DNA of 64,000 nt from Anthostomella pinea (lineage: Eukaryota; Ascomycota; Sordariomycetes; Xylariales; Xylariaceae): contig CAUWAG010000013.1 in the NCBI GenBank assembly GCA_963556695.1, forward strand, positions 1,674,001 to 1,738,000, given 5' to 3'. Shown in pieces: positions 13,206-24,363 of the stretch. Below the pieces are notes generated by a model. It saw only the letters and a program-made list of their open reading frames with translations. It was not told the DNA's origin and did no database searches. The translations under genes and the position numbers were made by a program. Every line of letters starts with the position of its first letter. Positions within the stretch are counted from its first letter, which is position 1.

Positions 13206-14277
13206 GATTAGGGGTCACGCAGTAAGGAGGCAAAGGTTGAATTGTAAAAGAATATGCAAGGAGAAGCGAAGAAGAAAGACAAATGGCAAGGAAAGGGATG
13301 CTGTGCTGAGTCCCGGTGGTAGTGGTGTCGGCCGGGTCGTGTGAGCAGAAGCCGCTACCAAATCAGATGGTCGTGATAGCTGGCCTTTCCGAGCTCTGCC
13401 AAAGGGGTCCGGTCTGGTTTCCTCAGCCGCGTGAAATAAACCTGGGGTTCCTTGTGTGAGTGGTCAGCCTGCGACAGTGCGACCTGTTTCGCTGAGCTAC
13501 CCCTGTCATCTAGAGGTGGAGCATTGATGAATGCACTAAATGCGCCACATTGAATAGACAGCCACACGACGATCAGTGAGGCTCCAACAATGAACATCTC
13601 TGGGCGTTTGCCTGCACATTCTGCTGTCTCGCGGAGCATAGCTGCCTCCATTGTTGACAGAAGGTTGTTCTCAAAGTGACTGGCTGGTATTACCTCAACT
13701 ATGGGCACCTACATAAGAACCTTACGTACATGACACCACGGGCTGGCCCTTGTCGACCACCCTTGAGCCTTGACTGATCTCTGACAAGCCTGCATCGACC
13801 AGATGGGACGAAACAATAGTGCCCGTTGGCTCAGGTGTGTTTGCTCAATTAAAGATGATGACTGGAAACCCAGGCAGCCGTTGCATGCGAGGTCACGTAC
13901 TTGAACTAAAAGGACGAGGGCCCGAAGTATGATAAGTTTGGTTCGAATCGAAAGGAAATCAAATGCGCACAGGGGCGCTGACTGGCTTCCTTGGAGTAGA
14001 TGGGACAAGACAATACATTTATATACACCGGGAACGGGTTCGAATCCTGCCAGCGTTTGCTTTTGCACCGATAGCTAGCGTTCGTTCATCCGTTTGCTCC
14101 CACGGGTCCTCTCTCCTCCTTCATCTCAGGGAAAATAACTGTGCCTGCCTAAATCTCGACAATACACCCAGGCAGGTTGGACGACCTCACTTGCAAGCTG
14201 TATATCAAACACGAAAAGAGACACCAACAGCTTCCTCCAAAAACCCGGAGTCGGACCAACTCTGGAGTATCTTCGCC
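13206..14277. other. Intergenic region between divergent lectin and SEC-C genes
   Basis: About 1.07 kb that should contain the promoters of the two genes. Two isolated tRNA B-box-like words (ggttcgaatc near 13935 and 14037) occur here but no complete tRNA could be folded. No coding frame is supported. Confidence 0.5.
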
Positions 14278-14887
14278 ATGGCAACCCGTAAAGTGCGCTT
14301 CGAGTTCCACGTGAGTCGCATCCGGAGTGTATCCAACCATCCCAAAGAAATACCTTTACCTACCTTGCTAACCACCTCCACTCCCTCCTCCAGTGCCAGT
14401 CCCAGACCCCCTCAAGTGCACCCACGACCTGCCCACCCATCTCATCGGCCCCGCCGCCACCGCCGCCCCCAACTTTCTCGCCAACTACCAGCAAGCCGTG
14501 CCGCCCATAACGTAGCAGCGCAAGGCCGTCTGCATCGCCGCCTCGCAGCGGCTCTGCGTCGCGTGCGAGACCGCGCCCACCAAGCAGGTCCTGATGTCGC
14601 CCATGTCGTACCTGCACCGCGAGCAGGACCCCCTGGTCAACGTCATGGTCACGCCCATCTGCGAGAGGGCCGAGTGCAACGCGAGGGGCAAGCAGCAGGT
14701 CAACGCTCTCATTTCGGAGGTGACGGGCATGGCTGAGGGCGAGGTGCGTGACACTTCCGCTCCCGCAGGTGGCTCGGACGGTCAGAACACCCGGGCGTCG
14801 GCGCGCATCTTGCGGAATGCGCAGTGTCCTTGTGGCTCGGGTCTCAAGTATAAGAAGTGCTGTGGTGCTGCAGCAGGGGGAGACTGA
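14278..14887 (+). pseudogene. SEC-C zinc-motif protein gene interrupted by an in-frame TAG
   Basis: The C-terminus carries a SecA-type zinc motif, CPCGSGLKYKKCCG (C-x-C-x8-CC), near 14822-14863. The coding frame can be followed upstream by its strongly GC-biased third positions from 14887 back to about 14396. A TAG at 14513-14515 interrupts it between VPPIT and QRKAVCIAAS, with no change of frame or codon bias across the stop. A first exon MATRKVRFEFH (14278-14310) has a perfect GTGAGT donor, but the acceptor at 14393 then gives the wrong frame. A weaker donor at 14327 would restore it. Possibilities are a nonsense mutation, a sequence error, stop readthrough, or translation from a Met after the stop (14594). 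The function of the N-terminal region is not recognised. Confidence 0.55.
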
Positions 14888-15173
14888 GAATATCGGGATA
14901 TCAGACGAGTGAAGGGACATATTGCTCATTTCAGTGGGCGGATCTGAGAATCCCGATGTCAGGGGCCGATGATGGGCCTACACTACCTAGGTACCTAGGT
15001 GGGTAGCAAAGCTATCTCAAGTACTTGCATGAGAACAGATACATGAGAACAAAGCTAAACGGGCAATATTCATCAGCGTGACACGGTCTGACTGATGTAG
15101 GATTCTCTTGTCAAAAAGGGGCACACATATTAGATATTACGTGTTCGTTCTATCGTTCTATAACGTACCGAAT

Positions 15174-17345
15174 CTATAACCTTATCCTCCCGTCGCCAAA
15201 CCACCTGCGTATATCCGAGTCGCTGCGTTCCGTTCTATTGCCGCCGCCACTGCTGCTCCCACCAGCCTGTTCGTTATCGTCACCGCCCATCCACTTGGGC
15301 TTCTTGATGCCATCGCCAATCTCCTGTATCCATTTGGGCGTGTCGATCGTATCGATCGTATTTTTGAACCGGTGGCCCAGGTTTGTGAAGAAGTTGTCGT
15401 CCTCTCCCTCCGACGATGAGTCGGGCACCGTCGAGCGCGCATTCGCTGCTCTTCTGCTGCTGGGCTGGTCGTGATATGATGGTGACGTGGCGAAGGGCGT
15501 CTGGGCGCCCTCGCTCCGGGTTGCTGGCACGGTCAGAATGGGCGCTGCTCGGCCAGGTCCCGCTCGTGAGGCCGCCTCGTCGAGGCGCCTTGAGATCGAC
15601 GTCCCGTTCAGCTCCCGTTCTATCAGATCCCGGCCTTCGCGCCAAGATCCAGTACCATAGGCGGGTTGGCTCTCCTCGTCGTCTTCGACAATATCGACAC
15701 CAAATCCGAAGAATCGCCTGACTCTACCATAAAGTCCAAATAGCGTCGCCAAAACAGGCAACAAGACGAGAATCGGAAACAGGTAATCGAACCATTTTCC
15801 AAGCGGCGTGAGATTGACGTATTGTCCAAGGATGTAGTAGAACGTTGTCTTCTCGTAGATCTTCGGGGACAGGAAGGTCACGAAGTTGTAAGATAGGGGC
15901 ACACTTAGCTTTGCGACCTGAGAGCCATACCAAAACGCTGATTCGTGAGCCGTATTGCGTCGCACCAAGGCGCGGCCTCGCCAGACCTTCACTTCGGTCA
16001 CTGTGTGCAGTGCAGCTGTAGACATGTATAATATCCAAAACGCTGCAACCATCTGGCCTGGGAATCCAATCTGGCCACTGTCTCCTGTCCAATGGTGGAC
16101 AACTGTGAAGCGAATGACGGACAAGAAGGGCAGAGCTGCTTTAACCAGCTCGGACCATATTATACAAACTGACGCCAGCGCCAGGAATCCGCCTAAGAAG
16201 ATGCGGAAGTAGGGGATGAATTGGCGGTAAAAGAGATATTGGGTATATGGTGTAAATAAAGTGAACTTCTCCAAGGCTGAGGAATTCGGGGAAGATGCGC
16301 CAAAGTCGAGCCTTTTCGAAGCAGACGAGTCGAGAATCATCTGGGTCTCCGAAGCATCGCGCAGTAAGTGATTCCACTCGTCCACATATCTCGACTTGGC
16401 GTGCCGCGCGTGGTCTAGATGGCGCGTAAGGTCTGCCAAGTACTTCTCCGTGATGACTGTTGGGATGATGCGACTGTCGCTGTCAGGGCGAGGAATAGCA
16501 TTTTGCGGTCGAGACTCGGGAATGCCGCACGAATCGGAAAGCTCCTCGATCCAGTCCCGGAAGTCCCTGGCACTGCCTGTCTTGCGCTTGCTCAGTTCCG
16601 ATACCTGGACTTCCAATTCTTCGAGGCTTGTAATAGCATCTTCCATCTTTTCGTATTGATTCGGCGCTCTCGACTGAAGCCGCCGGAGCCGGCCACTGGC
16701 GCTTGCGTTCTTGATCAGATTGCGTGGGATCGCGACCAAACCGTGACCCATGAGATAGATGGCGAGTATCAGACCCCAGCAGTAGGCCAGAGCCATTATT
16801 AGACCCCTGAGCGATGTAAAGGACGGGCCGTAAGATATGAAGAAGTATATCAGCCCAAGGACCCCGGATCCAAGTACAAGTGCGTAGTACTGGGCATTCT
16901 GGCGCAGGGAGTAGAGGATTCGATCTTTGGGTTCTCGATATCCGGCGTCGGAATATTCGGCAAGTATGGGGAGTATGAGCCTATGGTGGACAATATCAGT
17001 GTGGAACTTTGGAAGCTGGGGCAATGCGACTGACCATGTCAGGACAAAGGTTAGCCAATACGATATCCTCCACGACACAAGCAGCGCCCGGTCCGGCAGC
17101 CAGATGCCCTTGATCTTCTCATCGTCTGGACTAGCGTTCGTCGCGAGATCGATAGGAACTAGTAGCACGATGCTCGCGGGCAGCCACAAGGCAAAGAAAA
17201 CGGGGACGAGGAGGTAGGCTGGCGTCGTCCGCAAAGGTAGGTAGTGTCTCTGGATCAGGAGAACGCCGACAGAGATGACAAGCAGCGCGATGCCTGCGAG
17301 GATGGCGGAAGGCACGGGCGACTGACTGCTCGTTATTTGGAACAT
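15174..17345 (-). CDS. LMBR1-domain polytopic membrane protein
   Basis: Nine hydrophobic segments are arranged as five near the N-terminus, a long soluble loop (about residues 210-400), and four more. This is the LMBR1-like layout, a family that includes lipocalin-receptor and cobalamin-transport-related proteins. The start is placed at 17345 (MFQITSSQSPVPS), just before the first membrane span. The frame is open to 17567 but the extra 74 residues look like leader. An intron of 54 bp at 16981-17034 does not break the frame because its length is a multiple of three. Removing it gives LTWLILPILAEYSDAGYREP, which reads as one continuous membrane span and loop. The product is then 705 residues. 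The C-terminal 150 residues are hydrophilic and serine-rich. The precise role in fungi is unknown. Confidence 0.85.
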   Translation of the reverse strand: MFQITSSQSPVPSAILAGIALLVISVGVLLIQRHYLPLRTTPAYLLVPVFFALWLPASIVLLVPIDLATNASPDDEKIKGIWLPDRALLVSWRISYWLTFVLTWSVALPQLPKFHTDIVHHRLILPILAEYSDAGYREPKDRILYSLRQNAQYYALVLGSGVLGLIYFFISYGPSFTSLRGLIMALAYCWGLILAIYLMGHGLVAIPRNLIKNASASGRLRRLQSRAPNQYEKMEDAITSLEELEVQVSELSKRKTGSARDFRDWIEELSDSCGIPESRPQNAIPRPDSDSRIIPTVITEKYLADLTRHLDHARHAKSRYVDEWNHLLRDASETQMILDSSASKRLDFGASSPNSSALEKFTLFTPYTQYLFYRQFIPYFRIFLGGFLALASVCIIWSELVKAALPFLSVIRFTVVHHWTGDSGQIGFPGQMVAAFWILYMSTAALHTVTEVKVWRGRALVRRNTAHESAFWYGSQVAKLSVPLSYNFVTFLSPKIYEKTTFYYILGQYVNLTPLGKWFDYLFPILVLLPVLATLFGLYGRVRRFFGFGVDIVEDDEESQPAYGTGSWREGRDLIERELNGTSISRRLDEAASRAGPGRAAPILTVPATRSEGAQTPFATSPSYHDQPSSRRAANARSTVPDSSSEGEDDNFFTNLGHRFKNTIDTIDTPKWIQEIGDGIKKPKWMGGDDNEQAGGSSSGGGNRTERSDSDIRRWFGDGRIRL

Positions 17346-20118
17346 CTTTAGACTATGGCGGTCACTCCATGAGTGAATAGAAAGAAGTTCAGCGAGGCGA
17401 TGAAAGGAAGCGTTGGATGGGCCGGGCCCTGAATGGTTCGCAATGCGCAATCTCCAAGTTAGATTGTGGTCCATGAGGCTAGAGTGGGCCGTGGGGGTCG
17501 GACTAGCCTCTGACGTCGCCTGTGCGTACCTTATAGGCACTGTGGCTGAATTGGACATGAAACCCATGTGGCTTGTAGAAATTGCGGAAATGTTGCTGGA
17601 AATAGATCAACCCCTGCAACCCCCGAGTGCTTTCATTGCAGGGTTGTGGCAGTACCTGACTAGAAGAGGCGGCGATGTCAGCGGCATCATAGTCGCAGCG
17701 TCAACATCCTTCATCACAGCCCTATTTAATGACACAAGACTACCTGGTAACTCCAGACTTGAAGTGTCCGATTCACATGATTAGGTCTGCCTCATTCAAG
17801 ACTTTGCCTTACTACCTAGCTTCTATACTTCGCTCATCGATGTGACAGTTGCGGGCTTCTCCTACCGGAAGCTGCAGTGGCAGGTGCGGTTGGCTAAAAA
17901 GGAGACCTAACAGTGGACTGGCACCACAGGCAAACCGACCAGCCCTTGGCCACCTGATAGGAGGCTGGCAGATCTACCGCTTGATCACGAGCAGATAGGG
18001 CGATGGCGCGCGGATGTGAGGACGACGCGTCTGAATATCGAGAGACCTGCAGAGGTTTCATGGATCGGTCGATCGGGCTGGGGAGCTAAGCATGACCCAA
18101 TCGGTACTGAAAGGCTTCTTTGTTGTACGGCAAGACGTGAAGGCGGACACCTTCGACTTCGGAACGGCTGAGCGGCTTGCCTGTGCTAGATTAGCGGCAA
18201 GAAAATCCCGGGGCTTTGTAGGAGTCGCTAGGAGATGCTCCCAGGAGAGGCGGGGTTCTTTGACGGTGAGCAAGTCGGGACGACTGGCTCCATGACCACT
18301 GTCGAGGCCAGTACCTGTCCGAGTGCAGGAACCCGGGTGCTCCAGACGAGCGGCAAAGTACAGCATAGCCGGGGGTGCTGCTGGAAGGCACAGCGGGAGC
18401 TCATGAACGAACCTGCTGATTTGATTCTGTCAAAGACCGTAAGTCGTCCCTATCATTGCGTCTCTTGGTTTGCCCAGATGTAGCATGACTGAGGTAGCGA
18501 TACGTAGGTAGACCTGTACCGGGCCCAACTCGCTCGGTCGTCGGTGGCTGGGAATCGGTGTGTACCAGATCGAAATGCAATGTCCCGTCCTGGTGTTACA
18601 CCGCCAATTGGAACTCCACGGGTAATTAATGAGGACCTTCGTCGCTGTCCGCTGTCCGAATGTTTGCACGACGCGGCTATGATGGCATAGCTACACCGAA
18701 AGGCATGTACACCCCCAAAGTAGAAGCAGGTCACGATAGTATGCTTAGTACACTATTCTGGCCGGCACAACTGGTACGTGATTTGTGCTCAGTTTGACAT
18801 GTCGATAGGTAGAGCATTCAGGGGCTGGAGCCGGCGATGGTGGTGACTCTACTGAAGTGCCTTCGGGGGGCAAGCAATCAAAGCAGAGGGCACTCTGTGA
18901 TCGAACCGGTTTTTGGCTGCCGTATTATCAGCAGGGGGCTCGCTATGAAACTGCGGGCACAATGCAGTCATGGCAACGCCAAAGTGACATGTTACTGTGC
19001 CCGACGTGAGTGTCACCACGTACCAAATGGGGGCAACCTGTTCTTCCACCAAACGGCCCGCTACAGATTGCTCATACACTCGGTGACGGGGTGGGGAGGT
19101 AACATTTCTCTGGTTGAATAAGGGTGACCAGCACTGCTAGCGAATGGCTCTATCGTGAACAGCTGAGGTCTCCCTCTACCACCAAAAGAGCAGACTGGAC
19201 ACTGTCAGTAGGGACCTGCAAACGAATAGATGGGCTGGAAGATAACTGAGTCAGACAAACTCGGTGGTTCAACCAGCCAGTTGGGGTAGAATGGACCAGC
19301 AGGCATCGCAAATGCAAGGGACATCTGTGCTTCGGTGAATTGGCGACTGATCGGCATGGTGTTCCAGACAGACAGCTTCAGATGAATGAGGCAAGGTTAC
19401 ACGCGAGAAGATCGGTAAGGTAGGTACTGGCATGATCAGTGTACAACTTGGCCACAACAGTGGATGCAGGTATGCAAGGTACCACATGACAGCTGGATGG
19501 CAAACAGACAGATTGGATGGGACACATCTGGTGATGCTCGGGGCACGGGTGGGCGCAGTAGTACATCTGAGATGGGAATAGGGGGCTACCGAGTGACCAT
19601 AGCACAGCAGGAGATCAGTGACCAGGTAAGATATCATGGAGATACATACATATTAATCTGGTGTAAGCACTTCTGAGCAGACAGGGCCAGTGATTCACAG
19701 TAGGCCACAATGTACCTGTATGCTGTCCCCCACAATCAGTGGCAGAGAGGCATCCATAAGATAGGTAATCACTGCAGGCCACCATTGTGCAAATCACCCG
19801 ATACCGTAATATGTCATAAATTGGTGCACAATCACCCACCACTGTGCCCGGCAACGCGCCTTGATACAAAATCACCCGCCGCCAGAACCCAACCACAAAA
19901 CCCGTGCCGGCACAAACAAAATACAGGATCTCTCTCCCTCTTCCACCACCTTTTCCATTCCCGTACTCTCATCTTCGCGCCCGCGACCTTGTTGTTCCCA
20001 CACGATACAAACATCCAGCACCGCGTCTGCACCTTGTAATCTTGCGAACAAGCAGCCAGCATTCACCTCTTCTGTTCACCACTTCACCTTTCCAGAAGAA
20101 CCAACGCCGATCGTCAAG
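17346..20118. other. Long intergenic region, no supported gene
   Basis: About 2.8 kb between the divergent LMBR1 gene and the GPI-protein gene. Only short frames without motifs or codon bias are present on either strand. The last 250 bp before 20119 are rich in C, A and T pyrimidine tracts, as expected for the promoter and 5' UTR of a strongly expressed fungal gene. Confidence 0.55.
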
Positions 20119-20991
20119 ATGCAGTTCTTCAAGAGTGTCGTTGTCGTAGCCTTTGCCGCTGCTGGCATGGTAAGTCATTCCTCCTTCATCGTGCCTTCCC
20201 CATCCACCTTCCGATCCTTCCCTGATTTCTTCCTAAGTGGTCGCCGGTACCGGCTCCAAATGGCCTGCCGCTTCTAGCATCATACCTTCCTTGCTTTCCT
20301 GGATGCCTTCACGCTTTGCCCACTGCACACCGATTGACAATTCCTGTGTCCTCCTGCCCCCACACCTCATGCTAACTCACTTTTCCCGCAGGCCACCGCC
20401 GACATTGTCAAGAAGAAGGAGGCCGACTGCACCTGCACCCCGACCAATCTCCCGACGGTCACTGTCAGTACGGTCACTGTCACTGCTACTCTCAGCGGCA
20501 GCGAGGTCATCCCGCCCATCGGCGTGTCCACCACTTCGGTCGTTGTCGGCACTGGCCCCGCTGGCGAGTCCCCCACCACCGGTCTCGACACGGCGACTCC
20601 TACGATTCCTGTCATCATTGGCACTGGTACCGAGACTCTTCCCGCTCAGTCCTCGCCTGCTCAGACTGGCACTGAAGTCCCTGGCACTGGTGCTCCCACT
20701 GGCACCGAGGTCCCTGGCACCGGTGCTACCACTGGCACTGAGGTCTCTGGAAGCAGCGCTCCTACTGGCACTGGCACCGTCTCCACCGTCTCGACTGCTA
20801 CTGTTACCAGCAGCGTCAAGTCCACTGGTTCAGGGTCCAGCACTGGCACTCAGCCCGCTCAGTCTTCCGGCACCGAGGCCCCCTCGTCGTCTGGAGTCGC
20901 GTCTGGCGCTGCGTCTGCCCCTACTGGCGCTCTCGGCCTCGGGGCTCTGTTCGGCGGTGCTGCGATGGTCGCCATGGTCAACCAGATCTAA
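20119..20991 (+). CDS. Ser/Thr-rich GPI-anchored-type cell-surface protein
   Basis: Two exons, 20119-20169 and 20392-20991, give 216 residues. The first exon encodes only the signal-peptide core (MQFFKSVVVVAFAAAGM). The 222-bp intron is long for this organism. After the signal comes a charged stretch with two cysteines (KKKEADCTC), then a serine/threonine/glycine-rich body. Imperfect tandem copies of a GTEVPGTGAPT-like unit lie at about residues 100-135. The C-terminus is a hydrophobic tail (LGALFGGAAMVAMVNQI) behind small residues, fitting a GPI-attachment signal. Such proteins are heavily O-glycosylated and end in the cell wall or plasma membrane. No enzymatic domain is visible. The repeat number probably varies between strains. 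Confidence 0.85.
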
Positions 20992-22050
20992 GGTTTTTGT
21001 TCGTGAACAATCACAAGGAGGATATCTTGTTGGGAGATGCGAGGATCGTCATCGTCTTTTCTCACTCATCCATTGGCATACACCCCTTGGTACACACGAT
21101 ACCCATTCTGATCAGTGACTACCACACCACACTTCGACAGTCACTTCCACCTTCACCCTGACCTACCCTCTTACTGGACTGGGAACCAAGGACATAATGG
21201 TAGCAATTCGCATTGGGGAGGAGAGGTTGTACTGTCGTCGCTGGCGTTGCATACGGAGGAGATTGATTGATTCCTTCTTCTTTCGGCATGAAAGGAAAAT
21301 TGGAGAAGGACTGAGGAAAACGGATCAGGATTGCAGGCTTTAGATAGACCTTGGCTTCGAGGGTTCCTCATAGGACAGGAACTGCGCACTCGACCGATGG
21401 TCTCTCGTAATGATACACTCTCACTGACACTCACTGACACACACTGTATGGTTTGATGCCTTTGCGTTATGCTTTTTGACCTGTTGGTGTTCTCGCTTTT
21501 TCTTGTCCCTACCTGACGGCCCCTGCTGAGGTGTGGCTTGTGCCCGCCCGCTGCGCCGATGCCCCGAGAGATCTGCACAGACAGTGGAACCTCCTCAGCT
21601 CTTGGCGGTCAAGGGTAATAAACTTCAAAGGGTCCAGCCTTCAGACAACATTTGAATCTTCTCTACCCGCCTCTTCATTTTTGGGTAAGCATAGGGGGTC
21701 TCCAATGCTCCGTCCTGGTTTATTCTAGCTTCCTATCGTTTTCCTAAAGCTCAAGCAGAGCTCTCCTGCTCTCTCAGCCTCTCTAGAAGTGTACCTTATT
21801 GGTTCGGAGAAGATCACGGCTCATGCATGCACTGTCACGAGTTTCATGCAGCTACTCCGCAGTTTGCGCCTCATCTCTCACCTCGTTTTGCAACCAACTG
21901 GAGAAGATCTTCGCAATTGAGCATGTCTTGAAAATCTCACCTCCATCATATCTGATTTGAGTCACCCGTCGTTTCCAACTGAGCCTCTTATTAGCGCTTG
22001 TCTGTCTCCTCAATTCCCGCTGCGACCCCTGAATTTCAATCCAATCCAAG
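20992..22050. other. Intergenic region between two rightward genes
   Basis: About 1.06 kb containing the 3' region of the GPI-protein gene and the promoter of the CorA-like gene. Short simple-sequence patches such as cactgacactcactgacaca (near 21425-21444) are seen. No coding frame is supported. Confidence 0.55.
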
Positions 22051-24041
22051 ATGGACGACTATCTCTTCAATGAGAATGTCAGGAACTGCCGATACGTGTC
22101 CGAGAACACTAGCTACCTGGAGATATTCAATTTCTCGGTACGTGCTGCTGCTGATTGGCGGCGGTGTATGGGTCATCAGTGCGAGGCTAACATGGCCACG
22201 CCTTCAGAATATTGCGTACAATACGTGTGAGGAACATCCTCTGACCGATGATGATTTCGAGAACTTCCTCAGTCGCCGGGTACGTCTTCTAACAGCATCT
22301 TGGCTGTCACTGCATTCGCTTCAGCCTGTCAACGCTTGCGGGGTACACGTCCAACAAGACAGATGCTATACCATCAGTCTCATGACTTTGATGACACCCG
22401 TCGAACCGCATGCAGTTGACTTGCCTGAACAAATGTTGACTCGGTCTCTAGGGTGCGTTCGATCCGCCGAAACTGAAGGATGGAGTGGAGCTGCTGGACG
22501 GCATCCGGCTTGTGTGAGTGAGACGAACTTCCAGTGTGAAAGCTTCCAGCTGACGCAGAGCAGTATTCAGAATAATGCCAAACAGAATGAGACATTCTCT
22601 CCCCAGTTCATCTCCTTACCACCAGAGTCCTATAAGTCGATGGTAAGGAAGATGCATCTTCCATTCCGCGCCATTGAAGGCAGCAGTCTTGTTGGGCCCT
22701 TCTTCTGGTGCGCCGATGACCAGGACGAAGCCAATCGTCATCTGCGTAAGTCTTCTTTCGTTTCCAACCGCGAAAAACGGGCATGAGTCCCTGCTAACTG
22801 TTACTCGCTCGTAGAAATCATCTTCCGGAAGTCTGATGTCCGTAAGAAGGGCAAGACTAGGGGATGGGAGATCATGCTTTCATACTCATTCAATGAGCGG
22901 ATCACGACTGGCTTTGTGAAGGGCACATCTTCATCGGATATCGAACAAGCAATTAAGCATCTGATTGCCTGCCATGCCGAAGTCGGACACCCACTTCTTC
23001 TTCCCATGATCATTCTTTCCCACGATCTGTCCGCCAAGGCCGATGTACGACAACGGGACGCGCGGGACTGGCTCCGCCGACTCGAGAATGCAATCACAAT
23101 GCGCGATGAGATTGAGGCGAAAGAGGTCTACACGGACTTTGACGTCGATGGCATCAACCGGGACCTTGTCGAATGCCATTCGCAAGTGCTGTGGAAGCGA
23201 CCGCAAGCGTACCAGGAGATCATCAAGGAGATCAAAGGTGCCATGGAGAAGTTCATCAAGGTGAATGAGCAGAAGAACACAAAGACCTTGAAGGCACTGC
23301 ACAACAGCATGGACTCGAGGCTGGACTTCTATCGAGCCAAGTTGACTGGGATGGAACACTATATCCATACTACGTTGGAAAGGTTGCACATCCAACGACA
23401 AGCTGTGAGTACCTCCACAACCCCAGTCCGTTGCTCATGAAGGTGTGAGCTGATCTTTGTCGACCTAGCTGTACAACATCATGGCGCAGAAGGAGTCCAA
23501 GCTCAATCTGGAGATGGCGGCGCAGCAGAGAAGGCTGGCACATGCGAGCAAGCGCGACAGCACCGCCATGAAGACGCTGTCCCTCCTTGGTGCCGTCTTC
23601 CTTCCTGGGACATTCCTGGCTTCTGTCTTCAGCATGACATTCTTCGATTTCAACGTCGGTAAGAATTTCCCTCAGACCCCATTAAACAAATGGTCAGATT
23701 GTTAGAAGCTCGTCGGCTGATATAACCAACCAGGTGAGGACAATAGCTCTGGCGATGGCGCAGAAGTATCCAGGGAAATATGGATCTACTTCGCCGTCAC
23801 TGTACCTCTGACCCTCGTCATCGTCCTGTCGTGGTGGTTCTTGGACCACAGGCGCGAGAAGCAATACGCAGCCGAGGATCTCGACATCGAGCAAGGCATC
23901 GCGAGCATGGAGAAGGACATGCTAGCATTTATGCGCAAGAAGACGATGAGCAAGGCCACAACTTGGAACTCTGGAGGTGGCAAGAGCCCCGGTGCGCCGA
24001 AGAGTAACCCGCTGTTTGCCCAGCTGGAGAAGGAGAGCTGA
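22051..24041 (+). CDS. CorA-like divalent-cation transporter family protein
   Basis: The 3' half is clear. Exons at about 22590-22745, 22815-23404, 23469-23658 and 23734-24041 join in frame. They encode SPQFISLPPESYKSM, FRAIEGSSLVGPFFWC, a long helical segment, then two membrane spans (SLLGAVFLPGTFLASVFSMT and IYFAVTVPLTLVIVLSWWFL) and a basic cytosolic tail. This matches the fungal CorA-like family. The canonical GMN motif after the first span is replaced by FSMTFF, as is common in fungal members, so magnesium transport is not assured. The first exon is probably 22051-22137 (MDDYLFNENVRN). The exons between 22138 and 22590 are uncertain; segments reading DDDFENFLSRR and FDPPKLKDGVELLDGIRL look coding but require several very small introns. 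Confidence 0.78.
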
Positions 24042-24363
24042 GGTTGGGAAACTCGACGGTGCAGGAGACCTACCTGATTGAGAGTCTCGCGTTCTGGAGG
24101 CTTGATGGTAGACTACTGGCTACGTCAGCCGTGCTATACTATCTTGCGAACGGAGCCTTATGAAGATATGATGATCACGAAGTTTTATGATAGTATATAG
24201 ATCAGAATAGTAATAATATACTTGGGTAGGAATCGCATTAGGAAATCGACAAAAATCAAATCTACAAGCTTCTCGTTCCTCGCTAGTATTCATCATCCAT
24301 CATCCACACACGCCTAACCTTAGACACATACACAATCCTCCCCTTCACCAGAATCAACCAAGC
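24042..24363. other. Convergent 3' spacer
   Basis: 322 bp between the stops of the CorA-like gene and the GST-kappa-like gene. It is moderately AT-rich with AATAAT-type words near 24210, suitable as polyadenylation signals. No gene is present. Confidence 0.5.

Noticed and set aside
13930..14060. Two tRNA B-box-like words and a possible acceptor pairing (ggcgctg with cagcgtt)
   Set aside because: No credible D-arm or anticodon arm could be placed, and the T-stem has a mismatch. Judged coincidental.
14360..14929. 189-codon minus-strand frame opposite the SEC-C gene
   Set aside because: It is the shadow of the GC3-biased plus-strand gene; the SEC-C motif and codon bias favour the plus strand.
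20237..21118. 293-codon leucine/proline-rich frame overlapping the GPI-protein gene
   Set aside because: Out-of-frame reading of the Ser/Thr repeats; the signal peptide, intron and hydrophobic tail support the other frame.
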